Assembly: GCF_013623775.1 (NCBI RefSeq)
Contig: NZ_JABFAM010000015.1
Location: forward strand, 57,013-121,012
Length of the DNA stretch: 64,000 bases
Direction: 5' to 3'
DNA from: Rufibacter sp. XAAS-G3-1
GTDB lineage: Bacteria; Bacteroidota; Bacteroidia; Cytophagales; Hymenobacteraceae
The translations under genes and the position numbers were made by a program. Shown here in pieces: positions 42,434 through 51,628 of the stretch; positions within the stretch are counted from its first letter, which is position 1, and every line of letters starts with the position of its first letter. Below the pieces are notes generated by a model, which did no database searches, was not told where the DNA came from, and saw only the letters and a list, made by a program, of their open reading frames with translations.

Positions 42434-43123
42434 ATGACTACGCTATATTTCCCTTCCTCTCCTTTCTATCACCGCTTTGGGGCACTCTTGGGGCGCTTTC
42501 TGCTGGCAGTTTTATTTATAACGGGTATAGGTCTCACCTCGGCGCACGGCCAGGGAGCCCGCAAGGTCATTCAGTTGACGGGGGTGGTGACCGCCGGTGA
42601 CAGCCTTTTAGGCATACCGGGGGCCAGCGTGTACATTCCCAAGGCGGGCCGGGGCACCAACACCAATGAATATGGTTTCTTCTCTTTGCCGGTACTGGCC
42701 GGAGACAGTGTGGTGTTCAGTTCCATTGGGTTTGCCAAACAGTCGGTGGTTATTCCAGAGCGCTTTGAGCGGGACAGTTACTCCATTATAATTGAGATGC
42801 TGGAAGACCCCACGGTGCTGCCAGAGGTACGGGTTTTCCCGTATGCCACCTTCCGCGACTTTACCCAGGCAGTACTGGCCATGAGGTCTCCGTTGGAGGA
42901 TATTGACACCGAGAGTGCCATGAGCCAGCAGATACTGGACCAGATGTTCCGCAACACACCCATGGATGCCAACTCAAACCACCGCAATTACATGAACCTG
43001 CAAAACCAACAGCAAATGCGCAGGGGCGGCTATAATCCCGGGGCTACCAACCCGCTGCTAGATCCTATCAAGTGGTACCAGGTCATCAAAGCCATCAAGA
43101 ACGGTGATTTAAAGAAGGAATAG
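42434..43123 (+). CDS. Carboxypeptidase-regulatory-like domain protein, envelope
   Basis: 229 residues. After a hydrophobic N-terminal segment ('LLAVLFITGIGLTSAHG') comes one CarboxypepD_reg-like/beta-sandwich domain, 'QLTGVVTAGDSLLGIPGASV', 'GRGTNTNEYGFFSLPVLAGD', as found at the N-terminus of TonB receptors but without a barrel. The C-terminal part is unrecognised and polar ('QNQQQMRRGGYNPGATNPLL'). Frequent in Bacteroidota; role unknown, probably periplasmic. Confidence 0.85.
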   Translation: MTTLYFPSSPFYHRFGALLGRFLLAVLFITGIGLTSAHGQGARKVIQLTGVVTAGDSLLGIPGASVYIPKAGRGTNTNEYGFFSLPVLAGDSVVFSSIGFAKQSVVIPERFERDSYSIIIEMLEDPTVLPEVRVFPYATFRDFTQAVLAMRSPLEDIDTESAMSQQILDQMFRNTPMDANSNHRNYMNLQNQQQMRRGGYNPGATNPLLDPIKWYQVIKAIKNGDLKKE

Positions 43124-43149
43124 AAACCCGCACCCAAAGAATCAAATGG

Positions 43150-43182
43150 AAAGAGGCTGTCCTGTGGTAGGGCAGCCTCTTT
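43150..43182 (+). terminator. Terminator of the carboxypeptidase-regulatory protein gene
   Basis: Stem AAAGAGGCTGTCCT / AGGGCAGCCTCTTT, followed by TTTGC, 27 bases after the stop codon. Confidence 0.75.
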
Positions 43183-43250
43183 TGCTGTAACGGGTAGGTT
43201 AAAGAACTTCGGCAACGTTTTAAAGCAGGTTCTTTTCCTGTAACAATTTC

Positions 43251-43288
43251 CGTTTTGGGGGTATTTTTGGAAAAAGAGGCTTAAAACG
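43251..43288. repeat. Dispersed GTTTT palindrome, copy 12 (degenerate)
   Basis: GTTTTGGGGG...GGAAAAAGAGGCTTAAAAC; the right arm is preserved and the left arm degraded. Confidence 0.4.
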
Positions 43289-43581
43289 AGCATGCACCGC
43301 TGTTACGCTTTTCCGTGTGAACGCAAGAACCTGCGGATGATCTGCAACGCGTCTCTCCTGTGGAGACAGGCTTCATTAAGAGCTTTGCTTCCAATCTTAG
43401 ATAGTATCTGCGTTCAGGCTTCAGGGAAGTATTGGGATTATATTCTGTCATCCCGGAAGGATCTTGTGGACGAACTAGTATAGCTATTTTCAAATGCGAC
43501 TGCCGCTCGCCACCAAGACCCTTCCGGGATGACAAAGGTGAAATTTAAACATGCTCTTAATTCTAAAAGAATATTTACGAA

Positions 43582-43620
43582 ACAAAAAGCCTCTCCTTCT
43601 GTGAAAAGGGAGGCTTTTGT
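43582..43620 (-). terminator. Terminator of the M1 peptidase gene
   Basis: Stem ACAAAAAGCCTCTCC / GGGAGGCTTTTGT, 50 bases downstream of the peptidase stop on the minus strand, with a T-run in that direction. Confidence 0.7.
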
Positions 43621-43626
43621 ACAACC

Positions 43627-43664
43627 TGTTTTAAGCCTGTTTTCTGAAAGGAAGGCCGAAAACA
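43627..43664. repeat. Dispersed GTTTT palindrome, copy 13
   Basis: TGTTTTAAGCCTGTTTT (left, close to consensus) and GGCCGAAAACA (right, partly decayed), abutting the stop codon of the M1 peptidase gene. Confidence 0.55.
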
Positions 43665-43669
43665 GAAGG

Positions 43670-46000
43670 TTAGTTGCCTTGCGGACGCGTGGTGCCCTGG
43701 CGTTGCATCTGTTGTTGCAAAGGGTTGGGCGTAATGCCCCGCGGTTGCTCTTTGAACAGTTCAAAGCGGCTTGGCTGGGTACGCTGGGGGTACGAGTTGT
43801 TGTTCAGGTCGATGTCGGCGGTTTCCTGGAAGGGGTCTAGCATGAAGCTGGCCACCGGTTTCTCGGTCACGAAGACTTTGGTGATTTCCTTTTCATCATA
43901 GCGCCAGATCTCGGCCGGAATACGAACGATTTGGGTGGTGCCATCCTGGAACGCCATCTGCATGACCACCGGCATCACCAGGCCTCCGTTGTTGCGGATG
44001 CCTACTTCGTAGAAGTTGAGGCCTTTCTCCAGCAGGGCGCGCTCTTCTGGGGTAAGGGATTGCAGGTATTTTTGGTACTGCGCTTTGCTTTCCTGGGTCA
44101 CGGCCAGCGGGTCATACGTGTTGTAGAAGTCGTTCAGATGCGGTCTTACTTCCAGCAGGGTCTTGGGGATGTCCTGCAGGTTGCGTTGCTGGGACAGGCT
44201 TTTAGGCGCGGCGTTGATTTCCTGGCGGCGTTTCGTGTTCTCCACCTCGGGGTTGCGGGTGTCTACGCTGTACCATTTCACGCCGGTCAGTTCCTGGTCT
44301 ACGTGGTCGGTGGTGTAGAACCAGCCGCGCCAGAACCAGTCCAGGTCGGTGCCGCTGGCGTCTTCCATGGTTCTGAAGAAATCGGCGGGCATGGGGTGTT
44401 TGAAGGCCCAGCGGCGGCAATATTCCTTGAAGGCGTAGTCAAACAGTTGGCGGCCCATAACGGTCTCCCGCAGTATGTTCAAAGCGGTGGCCGGTTTGCC
44501 GTAGGCGTTGTTGCCTAGTTGGGTGATAGACTCAGAGTTGGTCATAATGGGCTGCTGCAGGCTTTTGTCCATCTTCATGTAGGTGACCATGTTGCGGGGC
44601 TCGCCGCGGCTAGACGGATAATCGCGCTGCCATTCCTGCTCGGTGAGAAACTGCACAAAGGTGTTCAGGCCTTCGTCCATCCAAGTCCACTGGCGCTCAT
44701 CTGAGTTGATGATCATGGGGAAGAAATTGTGGCCCACTTCGTGGATAATCACCGAGATCATGCCGTATTTGGTGCGCTCCGTGTAAGAGCCATCGGCCTC
44801 TGGCCGACCTCCGTTGAACGAGATCATGGGGTACTCCATGCCGCCCACCGCGCCGTGTACTGAGATTGCCACCGGGTAGGGGTAGTCAATGGTGTATTTA
44901 GAATAGACTTTGAGCGTGTGCGCCACCACCTCGGTAGAATACTGGCCCCACAGCGGGTTGCCTTCTTTGGGGTAATAGCTCATGGCCAGCGTGTTTTTGC
45001 CCGCCACGTTCACGTTCATGGCATCCCAGATGAACTTGCGGGAACTGGCCCAGGCGAAGTCACGCACGTCTTTGGCCACAAACGTCCAGGTCTTTTTGCC
45101 TTTGGCCTTGTTTTTCTCGGCGCGCAGGGCTTCTTCCGGCGTCACAATCAAGACGGGTTTGCTTGCTTTCTGGGCTTGCGCCAAGCGGCTGCGTTGGGTG
45201 CTGGTCAAAACGTCCATGTTCTGGAGTTCGCCGGTGGAGGCGACTACGTGGTCAGCAGGTACGGTGAGGCTCACCTTGTAATCCCCAAACGGCAGGGCGA
45301 ACTCGCCGGTACCCAGAAACTGCTTGTGCTGCCAACCATTTACATCGTCGTAGACGGCCATGCGGGGAAACCACTGCGCCATCTGGTACTCGTAGTTGCC
45401 GTCCTGGGGGAAGAACTCATAGCCGCCGCGACCGCCGTGCTTGCGTTGGTCGTTGATGTTGTTGAACCAGTCAATGCTGAACTTTACGCTCTGCTTGGGC
45501 TTGAGCGGCTGCGGCAAGTCAATGCGCATCATGGTGAAGTTGATGGTGTACGGCAGCGCTCTCCCGTTGGCGTCTTTCACCGACTTGATCTTGTATCCGC
45601 CGTCAAACGTCTGCTCCGCCAAGGCCTCGGCCACGCCGAAGGTAGGTCTGTCCGGCACTCTGCTGGTCTGGGTGAGACTGGTCATGGAGTTCTTCTCGAA
45701 GATGTTCTGGTCTAGCTGCACCCACAGGTAGACCAGAACGTCTGGCGAGAGGTTGGTATACGTGATGGTCTCAGAGCCGGTGAGGGTCTGGTTGTCATCG
45801 TTCAGTTCGGCTTTGATGTTATAGTCGGCGCGCTGTTGCCAGTAGTCATGCCCGGGCGCGCCCGAAGCGGTGCGGTAGGTGTTGGGCGTGGGTAGTTCCT
45901 GCGCCAGTTGCCTGAACTTGGATTTATCAATGTTTTCCTGCGCCAACACCGGTGCCGCCAAACTCAGGAGCAGCCCAGAGGCCAGTAAGAATTGTTTCAT
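43670..46000 (-). CDS. M1-family metallopeptidase (aminopeptidase), secreted
   Basis: 776 residues from the ATG giving MKQFLLASGLLLSLAAPVLAQ, a signal peptide; the 19-residue extension upstream is not needed. Zinc site His420-Glu421-x-x-His424 with Glu443 exactly 18 residues later ('IIHEVGHNF', 'WTWMDEGLN'). The substrate-loop motif in place of GxMEN is 'GAVGGMEYPMIS'. The C-terminal region ('TNPLQQQMQRQGTTRPQGN') is low complexity. It trims peptides in the periplasm. Typical Bacteroidota M1 homologue of normal length. Confidence 0.93.
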   Translation of the reverse strand: MKQFLLASGLLLSLAAPVLAQENIDKSKFRQLAQELPTPNTYRTASGAPGHDYWQQRADYNIKAELNDDNQTLTGSETITYTNLSPDVLVYLWVQLDQNIFEKNSMTSLTQTSRVPDRPTFGVAEALAEQTFDGGYKIKSVKDANGRALPYTINFTMMRIDLPQPLKPKQSVKFSIDWFNNINDQRKHGGRGGYEFFPQDGNYEYQMAQWFPRMAVYDDVNGWQHKQFLGTGEFALPFGDYKVSLTVPADHVVASTGELQNMDVLTSTQRSRLAQAQKASKPVLIVTPEEALRAEKNKAKGKKTWTFVAKDVRDFAWASSRKFIWDAMNVNVAGKNTLAMSYYPKEGNPLWGQYSTEVVAHTLKVYSKYTIDYPYPVAISVHGAVGGMEYPMISFNGGRPEADGSYTERTKYGMISVIIHEVGHNFFPMIINSDERQWTWMDEGLNTFVQFLTEQEWQRDYPSSRGEPRNMVTYMKMDKSLQQPIMTNSESITQLGNNAYGKPATALNILRETVMGRQLFDYAFKEYCRRWAFKHPMPADFFRTMEDASGTDLDWFWRGWFYTTDHVDQELTGVKWYSVDTRNPEVENTKRRQEINAAPKSLSQQRNLQDIPKTLLEVRPHLNDFYNTYDPLAVTQESKAQYQKYLQSLTPEERALLEKGLNFYEVGIRNNGGLVMPVVMQMAFQDGTTQIVRIPAEIWRYDEKEITKVFVTEKPVASFMLDPFQETADIDLNNNSYPQRTQPSRFELFKEQPRGITPNPLQQQMQRQGTTRPQGN

Positions 46001-46077
46001 TAGGTACGGTTGTGTAGGTTGGATGGAGTGAAAAGCAAAATGGTTAATTCTGGGCAAAGAAAAAAACGGCTCAGAGG

Positions 46078-46704
46078 TTATTTAGGAGATACAGGCAGGT
46101 CTTCGCCAAAATGCTTCTTTATGTCTTGCCGGAACTCGCGCATCACCTGCATCATCTTTATGCCCATGGGTACCATAATGATGCCTAGCAGCACAGGCTT
46201 GAACTCGCCAAGGAATAGGAAAATAAACGGAATCAGGATAAAAGCGACGCCAGTCATCATGCCCAGCCCCAGCACCACGTAGCTGCTATAGCGGGCCAGA
46301 GCGTACCACCACTTCTGCTTCATGGCCAGGGTGCGTTGCACGTACGCCGCGTGGTCTTTCTCTTTCTGCCGCCGGGCGCGCTCCCTGGCCACGGCCGCCC
46401 AGGCCACGTATTCTTTGGGGTCTGTAGGCGGGTCATAGACAAACTCGTACTTTTCCCAATCGGTCTGGGGTTTGGGAGCGGGTGGGGGAGGCGGGATGTG
46501 CGCCGCGGCCGGTGCCGAGGCCAACTCCTGAAACCGCTGCAGGTACTCATACGCACTCTGTACGCGCAGAAACATGGCGTGCGCTTCCGGTTCCTGGTTG
46601 CGGTCTGGGTGGTATTGCAAGACCAACCGCCGGTAGGCGTGCCTTATCTGGGGCATTTCAGCGCCAAAAGGAACCCCTAACACCCGGTAAGACTCAGCCA
46701 GCAT
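46078..46704 (-). CDS. J-domain membrane protein
   Basis: 208 residues. N-terminal J domain with the required His-Pro-Asp ('RRLVLQYHPDRNQEPEAH'), a Pro-rich linker, a charged helix and two closing hydrophobic segments ('YSSYVVLGLGMMTGVAFILI', 'FIFLFLGEFKPVLLGIIMVP') that anchor it in the membrane. It recruits an Hsp70 (DnaK-type) to the membrane surface. Located between the M1 peptidase and a HupE-like gene on the same strand. Confidence 0.9.
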   Translation of the reverse strand: MLAESYRVLGVPFGAEMPQIRHAYRRLVLQYHPDRNQEPEAHAMFLRVQSAYEYLQRFQELASAPAAAHIPPPPPAPKPQTDWEKYEFVYDPPTDPKEYVAWAAVARERARRQKEKDHAAYVQRTLAMKQKWWYALARYSSYVVLGLGMMTGVAFILIPFIFLFLGEFKPVLLGIIMVPMGIKMMQVMREFRQDIKKHFGEDLPVSPK

Positions 46705-46737
46705 TTGATAAAGTGAAAAGTAGGCAGCGCTGCCGCC

Positions 46738-46775
46738 GTTTTAGGCCTCTTTTTTAGAAAATAGCCGAAAAATCC
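46738..46775. repeat. Dispersed GTTTT palindrome, copy 14 (overlaps a gene end)
   Basis: GTTTTAGGCCTCTTTTTTAG...AAATAGCCGAAAAA. It runs into the last codons and stop of the HupE-like gene (end 46754), so the protein C-terminus 'DQDFSAIF' is partly encoded by the repeat. Confidence 0.5.
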
Positions 46776-47392
46776 TGGTCTAGAATCAGCATGAGGGCAA
46801 TGGCCCCCGCGGCGCTGCTAATCCCCAGCACCCAATCGCGCTTCTTGACAGAGAGAGAACGGGTTAGGAGCAAATGAAGTATCAGCACCAGCAAGACAAT
46901 CAGCAATTGGCCAAGTTCAATCCCTAGGTTAAACGCAAGCAGCTCTAAAACGATGCTCTGTCCTTGCCCCAACAATGATTTCAGGTAATTGGAAAACCCC
47001 ATGCCGTGGATTAGCCCGAAGACGGCGGCCAACAGATTGTTCCAAGACCACACCGCACTGCCTTTGGGCCGGGTGGTGTTTAGTTGCGTGAAATTATACA
47101 GACACGTGAGCAGAATAGTCACCGGAATGAGCAGCTCAATCAAAGCCGTATTGAACCGAATCATTTCCAGTGTGGAAAGGGCCAGCGTGATGGAATGCCC
47201 AATGGTAAAACTGGTGACCAACGCCAGAATGCGCCGCCACTCCCTGCCCGAATACACCGCGCACATGGCCAACACAAACACCATGTGGTCATAGGCCTGC
47301 AGGTTGAAAATATGGTGAAAGCCTACTTGAAGATAGGTGAAAAAGGTTGAAGCCACAGAAATAGGGATTACTGAGAACGAAATGGCAGCCAA
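46754..47392 (-). CDS. HupE/UreJ-type membrane protein
   Basis: 212 residues, about six transmembrane helices. The family signature is visible: 'GFHHIFNLQAYDHMVFVLAM' near the start, 'SFTIGHSITLALSTL' and 'AVFGLIHGMGFSNYL'. Relatives include HupE/UreJ nickel-linked permeases, but the Bacteroidota branch is usually of unknown function. The His residues in helices 1, 3 and 5 could bind metal. No nickel-enzyme gene is nearby, so nickel transport is unsupported. Confidence 0.85.
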   Translation of the reverse strand: MAAISFSVIPISVASTFFTYLQVGFHHIFNLQAYDHMVFVLAMCAVYSGREWRRILALVTSFTIGHSITLALSTLEMIRFNTALIELLIPVTILLTCLYNFTQLNTTRPKGSAVWSWNNLLAAVFGLIHGMGFSNYLKSLLGQGQSIVLELLAFNLGIELGQLLIVLLVLILHLLLTRSLSVKKRDWVLGISSAAGAIALMLILDQDFSAIF

Positions 47393-47454
47393 GATTGTAA
47401 AATGCCGCCACTTTCACAACATAGAAGGCAATGCGTGGGGGAAGGGCAATGCGG

Positions 47455-47482
47455 GTAGGGACAGGTCGCGACCTGTCCCTAC
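47455..47482. repeat. Perfect 28-bp palindrome
   Basis: GTAGGGACAGGTCG followed by its exact complement. It has no loop and would be a cruciform or protein-binding type site. It lies 60 bases upstream of the HupE-like gene start. Confidence 0.75.
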
Positions 47483-47496
47483 GTTATCTCAATTCT

Positions 47497-47532
47497 GTTT
47501 TGAGGCTGGTTTTAGGAAAGGAGGCTTAAAAC
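47497..47532. repeat. Dispersed GTTTT palindrome, copy 15
   Basis: GTTTTGAGGCTGGTTTT ... AGGAGGCTTAAAAC with one bulged position per arm. Confidence 0.55.
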
Positions 47533-47670
47533 CATTGTGCATGTAAGAAGTAACTGGGTTGGGTATTCAGGCTCGGGTCTGTGCTACTCCGTGCCCCGCG
47601 CTTTTACCACCCCGCCTTCGGGCACCCCTCCTAAAGTAGGAGGGGAGTTTTATGCCTGCCATCGCATACC

Positions 47671-47787
47671 GCCTGCTCCAAAGACCTTGTTGCGTTCGGA
47701 AGACCTGCGAGCGTCTGCGCCAATGCTGTTTCTATTACGCCAATCGGGAAATTGGCTGTTCGGTTCGTGCGTGGGGCGCTTCGCTAC
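47671..47787. repeat. Composite REP-like element related to the RAYT flanks
   Basis: Two modules. 47671-47726 resembles 51574-51628 (GCCTGCTCCAAAGACC against GCCTGCTTAAAAGACC, then GCGAGCGTCTGCGCCA against ACGAGTGTCTGTGCCA). 47737-47787 resembles 51495-51545 (ACGCCAATCGGGAAATTGGC against ACGCCAATCTGGAGATTGGC). The modules are in the opposite order to the RAYT right flank, so the copy has been rearranged. Confidence 0.65.
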
Positions 47788-47848
47788 TTCTATGCACAGC
47801 ATTTGCGAGGAATGAGGCAGAGCATGAATTTGCAGGAAGTGGCTTTTG

Positions 47849-47884
47849 GTTTTTAGCCTGTTTTCGGAAAATCTGCCCTGAAAC
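47849..47884. repeat. Dispersed GTTTT palindrome, copy 16
   Basis: TTTAGCCTGTTTTCGGAAAA centre with a decayed right arm. Confidence 0.5.
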
Positions 47885-47918
47885 GTAGTTGTAAGCGTAC
47901 TAGAAGGACATAAAAAAA

Positions 47919-47945
47919 GGCACCGGAGAAATATCTCCGGTGCCT
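47919..47945 (-). terminator. clpB terminator
   Basis: 12-bp perfect stem AGGCACCGGAGA / TCTCCGGTGCCT, followed by a run of seven T on the minus strand, 20 bases after the clpB stop. Confidence 0.88.
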
Positions 47946-47966
47946 CCACTTCAACTTAAAACAAAT

Positions 47967-50585
47967 TTATCTTCCTACTGGCAAATCAATGTCAATGTTG
48001 ATGAACTTGATTTGGCCGTGGTGCAGCACCGCTTCCACCACCGCGTCTTTGCGAATGTCACCGGCCAGGATGGCTTTGGACAGCTCGTTCAGGATGCGGC
48101 GCTGTAGCACGCGCTTCAACGGACGGGCCCCGAACTGCGGATCGTAGCCTTCGCGGCCCAGGAAGTCCAGTACTTCGTCATTGGCTTCCAGACGGATGCC
48201 GCTTTCTTCCAGACGGTTCTGGATCTGGCGGAACTGGATGTCCACAATCTTCCGGATCTCGCGGGAGCTCAACGGACGGAACATGATCAGCTCGTCAATC
48301 CTATTGAGGAACTCAGGCCGAAGCGTTTTCTTCAGCACCTCAAACACCTCGTCACGGGTGCGCTCAATGGTTGGCTCTGGGTTAAGCTCGTCCAGCTCCT
48401 GGAAGTTCTCCTGGATGATGTGCGCACCAATGTTAGACGTCATGATGATGATGGTGTTCTTGAAGTTGGCCACCCGGCCTTTGTTATCGGTCAGGCGTCC
48501 ATCATCCAGCACCTGCAACAGGATGTTGAACACATCTGGGTGTGCTTTCTCAATCTCATCTAACAAGATGACAGAGTACGGCTTCCGGCGCACGGCTTCG
48601 GTTAGCTGACCACCTTCATCGTAGCCCACGTAGCCCGGAGGCGCGCCCACCAGACGGCTCACCGCGTGGCGCTCCTGGTACTCACTCATGTCAATGCGCA
48701 CCATGGCGTTCTCGTCGTTGAACAGGAAGTCAGCCAAGGCTTTGGCGAGCTCGGTTTTACCCACGCCCGTGGTGCCCAGGAAGATAAACGACCCGATGGG
48801 GCGTTTAGGGTCTTGCAACCCGGCCCGGCTCCGGCGCACAGCATCAGAAATGGCGGCAATCGCTTCTTCCTGCCCGGCCACGCGGCGGCCCAGTTCTTCT
48901 TCCAGGTGCAGCAGTTTTTCGCGGTCGCTTTGCAGCATTTTATTTACCGGCACGCCCGTCCATTTGGCTACCACCTCGGCAATGTCTTCAGAAGTTACTT
49001 CCTCCTGCAGCATGTGGTCACCGTCCTGCTGCTCCTGCACTTGCTGTTGCAGTTCTTTCAGCTTGGCTTCGGCTTCCTGGATTTTACCGTAGCGCAGCTC
49101 GGCTACACGGCCGTAATCCCCGGCCCGCTCGGCTTGCTCGGCCTCCAAACGGTATTGCTCAATGGCTTCTTTCTGTTTCTGGATGCCTTCAATGACCTGT
49201 TTCTCGCTCTGCCATTGAGCACGCAAGGTGTCCCGGACTTCGCTCAGGTCAGCAATTTCCTTGGAAAGCAGGTTCTCTTTTTCTTTGTCGTTCTCCCGGC
49301 GGATGGCTTCGCGCTCAATCTCCAGTTGCATGATTTTGCGCTGCACCTCGTCCAGTTCCACGGGCAAAGAGTCAATCTCAATGCGGAGTTTAGACGCGGC
49401 CTCGTCAATCAGGTCAATGGCTTTGTCTGGCAGGAAACGGTCAGAGATGTAGCGGCTGGACAATTCCACTGAAGCAATGATCGCGTCGTCTTTGATACGT
49501 ACCCCGTGGTGCAGCTCGTATTTCTCTTTGATCCCGCGCAGGATGGAAATGGCATCCGGAATACTTGGTTCATCTACCGTTACCGCCTGGAACCGGCGCT
49601 CCATGGCCTTGTCTTTCTCAAAGTACTTCTGGTACTCTTTGAGCGTAGTCGCCCCGATGGCATGCAACTCACCCCGAGCCAAGGCTGGTTTAAGCAGGTT
49701 CGCGGCGTCCATGGCACTGTCGCCCCCGGCACCGGCGCCAATCAAGGTGTGGATCTCGTCAATGAACAGTACGATCTCGCCCTCAGAGTCCACCACTTCT
49801 TTGATGACGGCTTTCAGACGCTCCTCGAACTCCCCTTTGTATTTGGCACCGGCTACCAGCAGACCCATGTCCAGGCTCATGATGGTTTTGGACTTGAGGT
49901 TTTCGGGCACGTCACCAGACACGATGCGCTGGGCCAGACCTTCCACAATGGCGGTTTTACCCACGCCCGGCTCACCCAACAGAATCGGGTTGTTCTTGGT
50001 ACGGCGGCTCAGAATTTGGAGCACGCGTCTGATTTCCTCGTCACGGCCGATCACCGGGTCAATTTTACCCAAGCGGGCCTGCTCGTTCAAGTCAATGGCG
50101 TAGCGCTTGAGGGAATTGTATTTCGCCTCGGCGTTTTGGTCGGTGACTTTAGAATCGCCGCGTAGTTCTTTGATGGCCGCTTTCAGGCCTTTCTCGGTGA
50201 TGCCGGAATCCTTCATCAGCGTCGCCACTTTCTCGCGGCCCGCCAGCAAACCCAGCAGCAAGTGCTCAATGGCCACGTACTCATCCCCGAACTCCTTCAG
50301 GTAAGAGTTGGCCTTTTGCAACGCCGCCGCCGCGTCATTGGCAAGATAGGGGCTGCCGCCCGTCACCACGGGGTAGGCTTTCACGATCTCGTCCAGGCGC
50401 GTGTTGAATTGGTTGGCGTTCACGCCCAGTTTCTTCAGGTAGAAACCGGTCACGTTCTCGTCGGTTTGCAGAATACCCTTCAGCAAGTGCCCCGTCTCAA
50501 TGGCCTGCTGCTGGTTGCCGCCGGCAATCTCGGTTGCCTTCTGCACGGCCTCCTGACTTTTGATGGTATAGTTGTTAAAGTTCAT
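47967..50585 (-). CDS. clpB: ATP-dependent chaperone ClpB
   Basis: Hexameric disaggregase that works with DnaK to rescue aggregated proteins after heat stress. 872 residues with all ClpB parts: the N-terminal repeat domain, NBD1 (Walker A '[18 protein letters not shown]', Walker B '[14 protein letters not shown]'), the coiled-coil M domain (about 410-530), and NBD2 ('[20 protein letters not shown]', '[15 protein letters not shown]'). The M domain separates it from ClpA and ClpC. No IGF/L loop for ClpP docking is seen. Monocistronic with its own terminator. Confidence 0.97.
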   Translation of the reverse strand: MNFNNYTIKSQEAVQKATEIAGGNQQQAIETGHLLKGILQTDENVTGFYLKKLGVNANQFNTRLDEIVKAYPVVTGGSPYLANDAAAALQKANSYLKEFGDEYVAIEHLLLGLLAGREKVATLMKDSGITEKGLKAAIKELRGDSKVTDQNAEAKYNSLKRYAIDLNEQARLGKIDPVIGRDEEIRRVLQILSRRTKNNPILLGEPGVGKTAIVEGLAQRIVSGDVPENLKSKTIMSLDMGLLVAGAKYKGEFEERLKAVIKEVVDSEGEIVLFIDEIHTLIGAGAGGDSAMDAANLLKPALARGELHAIGATTLKEYQKYFEKDKAMERRFQAVTVDEPSIPDAISILRGIKEKYELHHGVRIKDDAIIASVELSSRYISDRFLPDKAIDLIDEAASKLRIEIDSLPVELDEVQRKIMQLEIEREAIRRENDKEKENLLSKEIADLSEVRDTLRAQWQSEKQVIEGIQKQKEAIEQYRLEAEQAERAGDYGRVAELRYGKIQEAEAKLKELQQQVQEQQDGDHMLQEEVTSEDIAEVVAKWTGVPVNKMLQSDREKLLHLEEELGRRVAGQEEAIAAISDAVRRSRAGLQDPKRPIGSFIFLGTTGVGKTELAKALADFLFNDENAMVRIDMSEYQERHAVSRLVGAPPGYVGYDEGGQLTEAVRRKPYSVILLDEIEKAHPDVFNILLQVLDDGRLTDNKGRVANFKNTIIIMTSNIGAHIIQENFQELDELNPEPTIERTRDEVFEVLKKTLRPEFLNRIDELIMFRPLSSREIRKIVDIQFRQIQNRLEESGIRLEANDEVLDFLGREGYDPQFGARPLKRVLQRRILNELSKAILAGDIRKDAVVEAVLHHGQIKFINIDIDLPVGR

Positions 50586-50652
50586 AGCTTTATATCGTCT
50601 GTGCGTCGTTTCTGTTTTTTCTACGACGATACTAGCAAAGGAGGTGCCGAGG

Positions 50653-50690
50653 CGTTTTAAGCCTGTTTTCCGGAAAATGTGGCAGAAACG
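50653..50690. repeat. Dispersed GTTTT palindrome, copy 17
   Basis: Left arm CGTTTTAAGCCTGTTTT at consensus, symmetric centre CCGG, right arm decayed (GTGGCAGAAACG). Confidence 0.6.
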
Positions 50691-50755
50691 GAAGGCTTCT
50701 ATTTAACATAATGCGACATTGTGGCTGGTAGTGAGGCGGTTGGCGGATCATAGTT

Positions 50756-50877
50756 GTAGGAGATGCTCGCACTACTAGGTCTTTTGAGCAGGCGGTATGT
50801 TTGCTATTGTTTAGTTGTGCGTAGAGTTAGCGGCAGCGCTCTACGCACTCTCGGACAGCCAATCTCCAGATTGGCGT
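50756..50877. repeat. RAYT element, left inverted repeat
   Basis: Matches the complement of 51495-51614. The inner 64 bases (50814-50877 against 51495-51558) differ at two positions only. Each repeat holds two hairpins: GCGTAGAG...CTCTACGC and GCCAATCT-cc-AGATTGGC. The outer part is about 80 percent alike by eye. Confidence 0.85.
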
Positions 50878-50893
50878 ACTCTGTAAAATATTC

Positions 50894-51460
50894 TTAATCG
50901 ATCAAAACTATTGGTACCAATCCTTTTAGACCAGCATAATCACGGGCACTGCTGTATAGGTAATGTTCAGGTTCTTCTACCCACCCCTCCTTCACAGGAT
51001 TTTCATGGATGTACTGCAGTTTTTGATCAATGAAAGTATTACTACATAGCTCACTAGCATGGTAATTTTGTTGCCAGAACTGATAGTTGGTGTTCCGGCT
51101 GTTACTTTTGGCTGCAAAGACGAATTTATCCAATAGCCATTCTTTTCGGCTTTCAAGGCTGCTGCTTTCTATTTCCCGGATAATCTGTTGGGCAGTATAT
51201 TTTTTAAAATCTCTGAGTACATCTGATAGATTAGTGGTTGCTGGGTCTCTGGCGGAAATGATGATGTGTAAGTGACTGCTCATCAAACACCAGGCATGCA
51301 CTTGCAGCCCTTTGTGTTGGCAACAGAACCAAAGGCTTTTCACAACCATTTCCTTGTATCTGGCCCTGATGAAAACGTCTAACCAGAACACAACTGAGAA
51401 GGTGACAAAATACATCCCTTCAGGGTTTTGCATATGGTACGGCCTGGGTTGAAGGAGCAT
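50894..51460 (-). CDS. REP-associated tyrosine transposase (Y1/IS200-like)
   Basis: 188 residues, HUH-type Y1 transposase. The nickase motif His-x-His is in 'LMSSHLHIIISARDP' and the catalytic Tyr probably in 'RDFKKYTAQQIIREIE'. The Trp-rich start 'YFVTFSVVFWLDVFIRARYK' and the closing 'YIHENPVKEGWVEEPEHYLY' and 'SSARDYAG' are diagnostic of the RAYT branch (TnpA_REP), and not of IS200/IS605 itself. It cuts and moves single-stranded REP hairpins. The gene is intact and lies between its own inverted repeats. Confidence 0.92.
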   Translation of the reverse strand: MLLQPRPYHMQNPEGMYFVTFSVVFWLDVFIRARYKEMVVKSLWFCCQHKGLQVHAWCLMSSHLHIIISARDPATTNLSDVLRDFKKYTAQQIIREIESSSLESRKEWLLDKFVFAAKSNSRNTNYQFWQQNYHASELCSNTFIDQKLQYIHENPVKEGWVEEPEHYLYSSARDYAGLKGLVPIVLID

Positions 51461-51494
51461 GGTTTGCGAGAATGATTTGGTTGCTTTACGTATG

Positions 51495-51614
51495 ACGCCA
51501 ATCTGGAGATTGGCTGTCCGGCAGTGCGTAGAGCGCTGCCGCTAACTCTACGCACAACAACAACAATAACAACAAGCCTGCTTAAAAGACCTCGTAGTGC
51601 GTGCAGCTCCTACG
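51495..51614. repeat. RAYT element, right inverted repeat
   Basis: Complement of the left repeat; begins ACGCCAATCTGGAGATTGGC. It ends inside the 3' side of the next gene's downstream region. The module order is hairpin CC-loop, hairpin GCGTAGAG, then the GCCTGCTTAAAAGACC block. Confidence 0.85.
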
Positions 51615-51628
51615 AGTGTCTGTGCCAG

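Larger units (their letters stand above)
47393..47966. other. Repeat-packed intergenic region upstream of the clpB end
   Basis: No gene. Contents in order: a 28-bp perfect palindrome (47455-47482), a dispersed palindrome (47497-47532), a CCCCTCCTA hairpin (47625-47645), a composite REP-like module (47671-47787), another dispersed palindrome (47849-47884) and the clpB terminator (47919-47945). Confidence 0.7.
50586..50893. other. Gap between clpB and the RAYT gene
   Basis: Contains one dispersed palindrome (50653-50690) and the left inverted repeat of the RAYT element (50756-50877). The clpB promoter should lie in its first hundred bases, but no convincing TAnnTTTG was seen. Confidence 0.5.
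50756..51614. mobile_element. RAYT transposon-like unit (transposase plus REP-type inverted repeats)
   Basis: Single transposase gene enclosed by about 120-bp inverted repeats that carry REP-like hairpins. This is the standard arrangement of REP-associated tyrosine transposases and their BIMEs. No target duplication was recognised. Confidence 0.75.

Noticed and set aside
47537..47949. Short open frames on both strands upstream of the clpB end
   Set aside because: They are readings of REP-like modules and palindromes.
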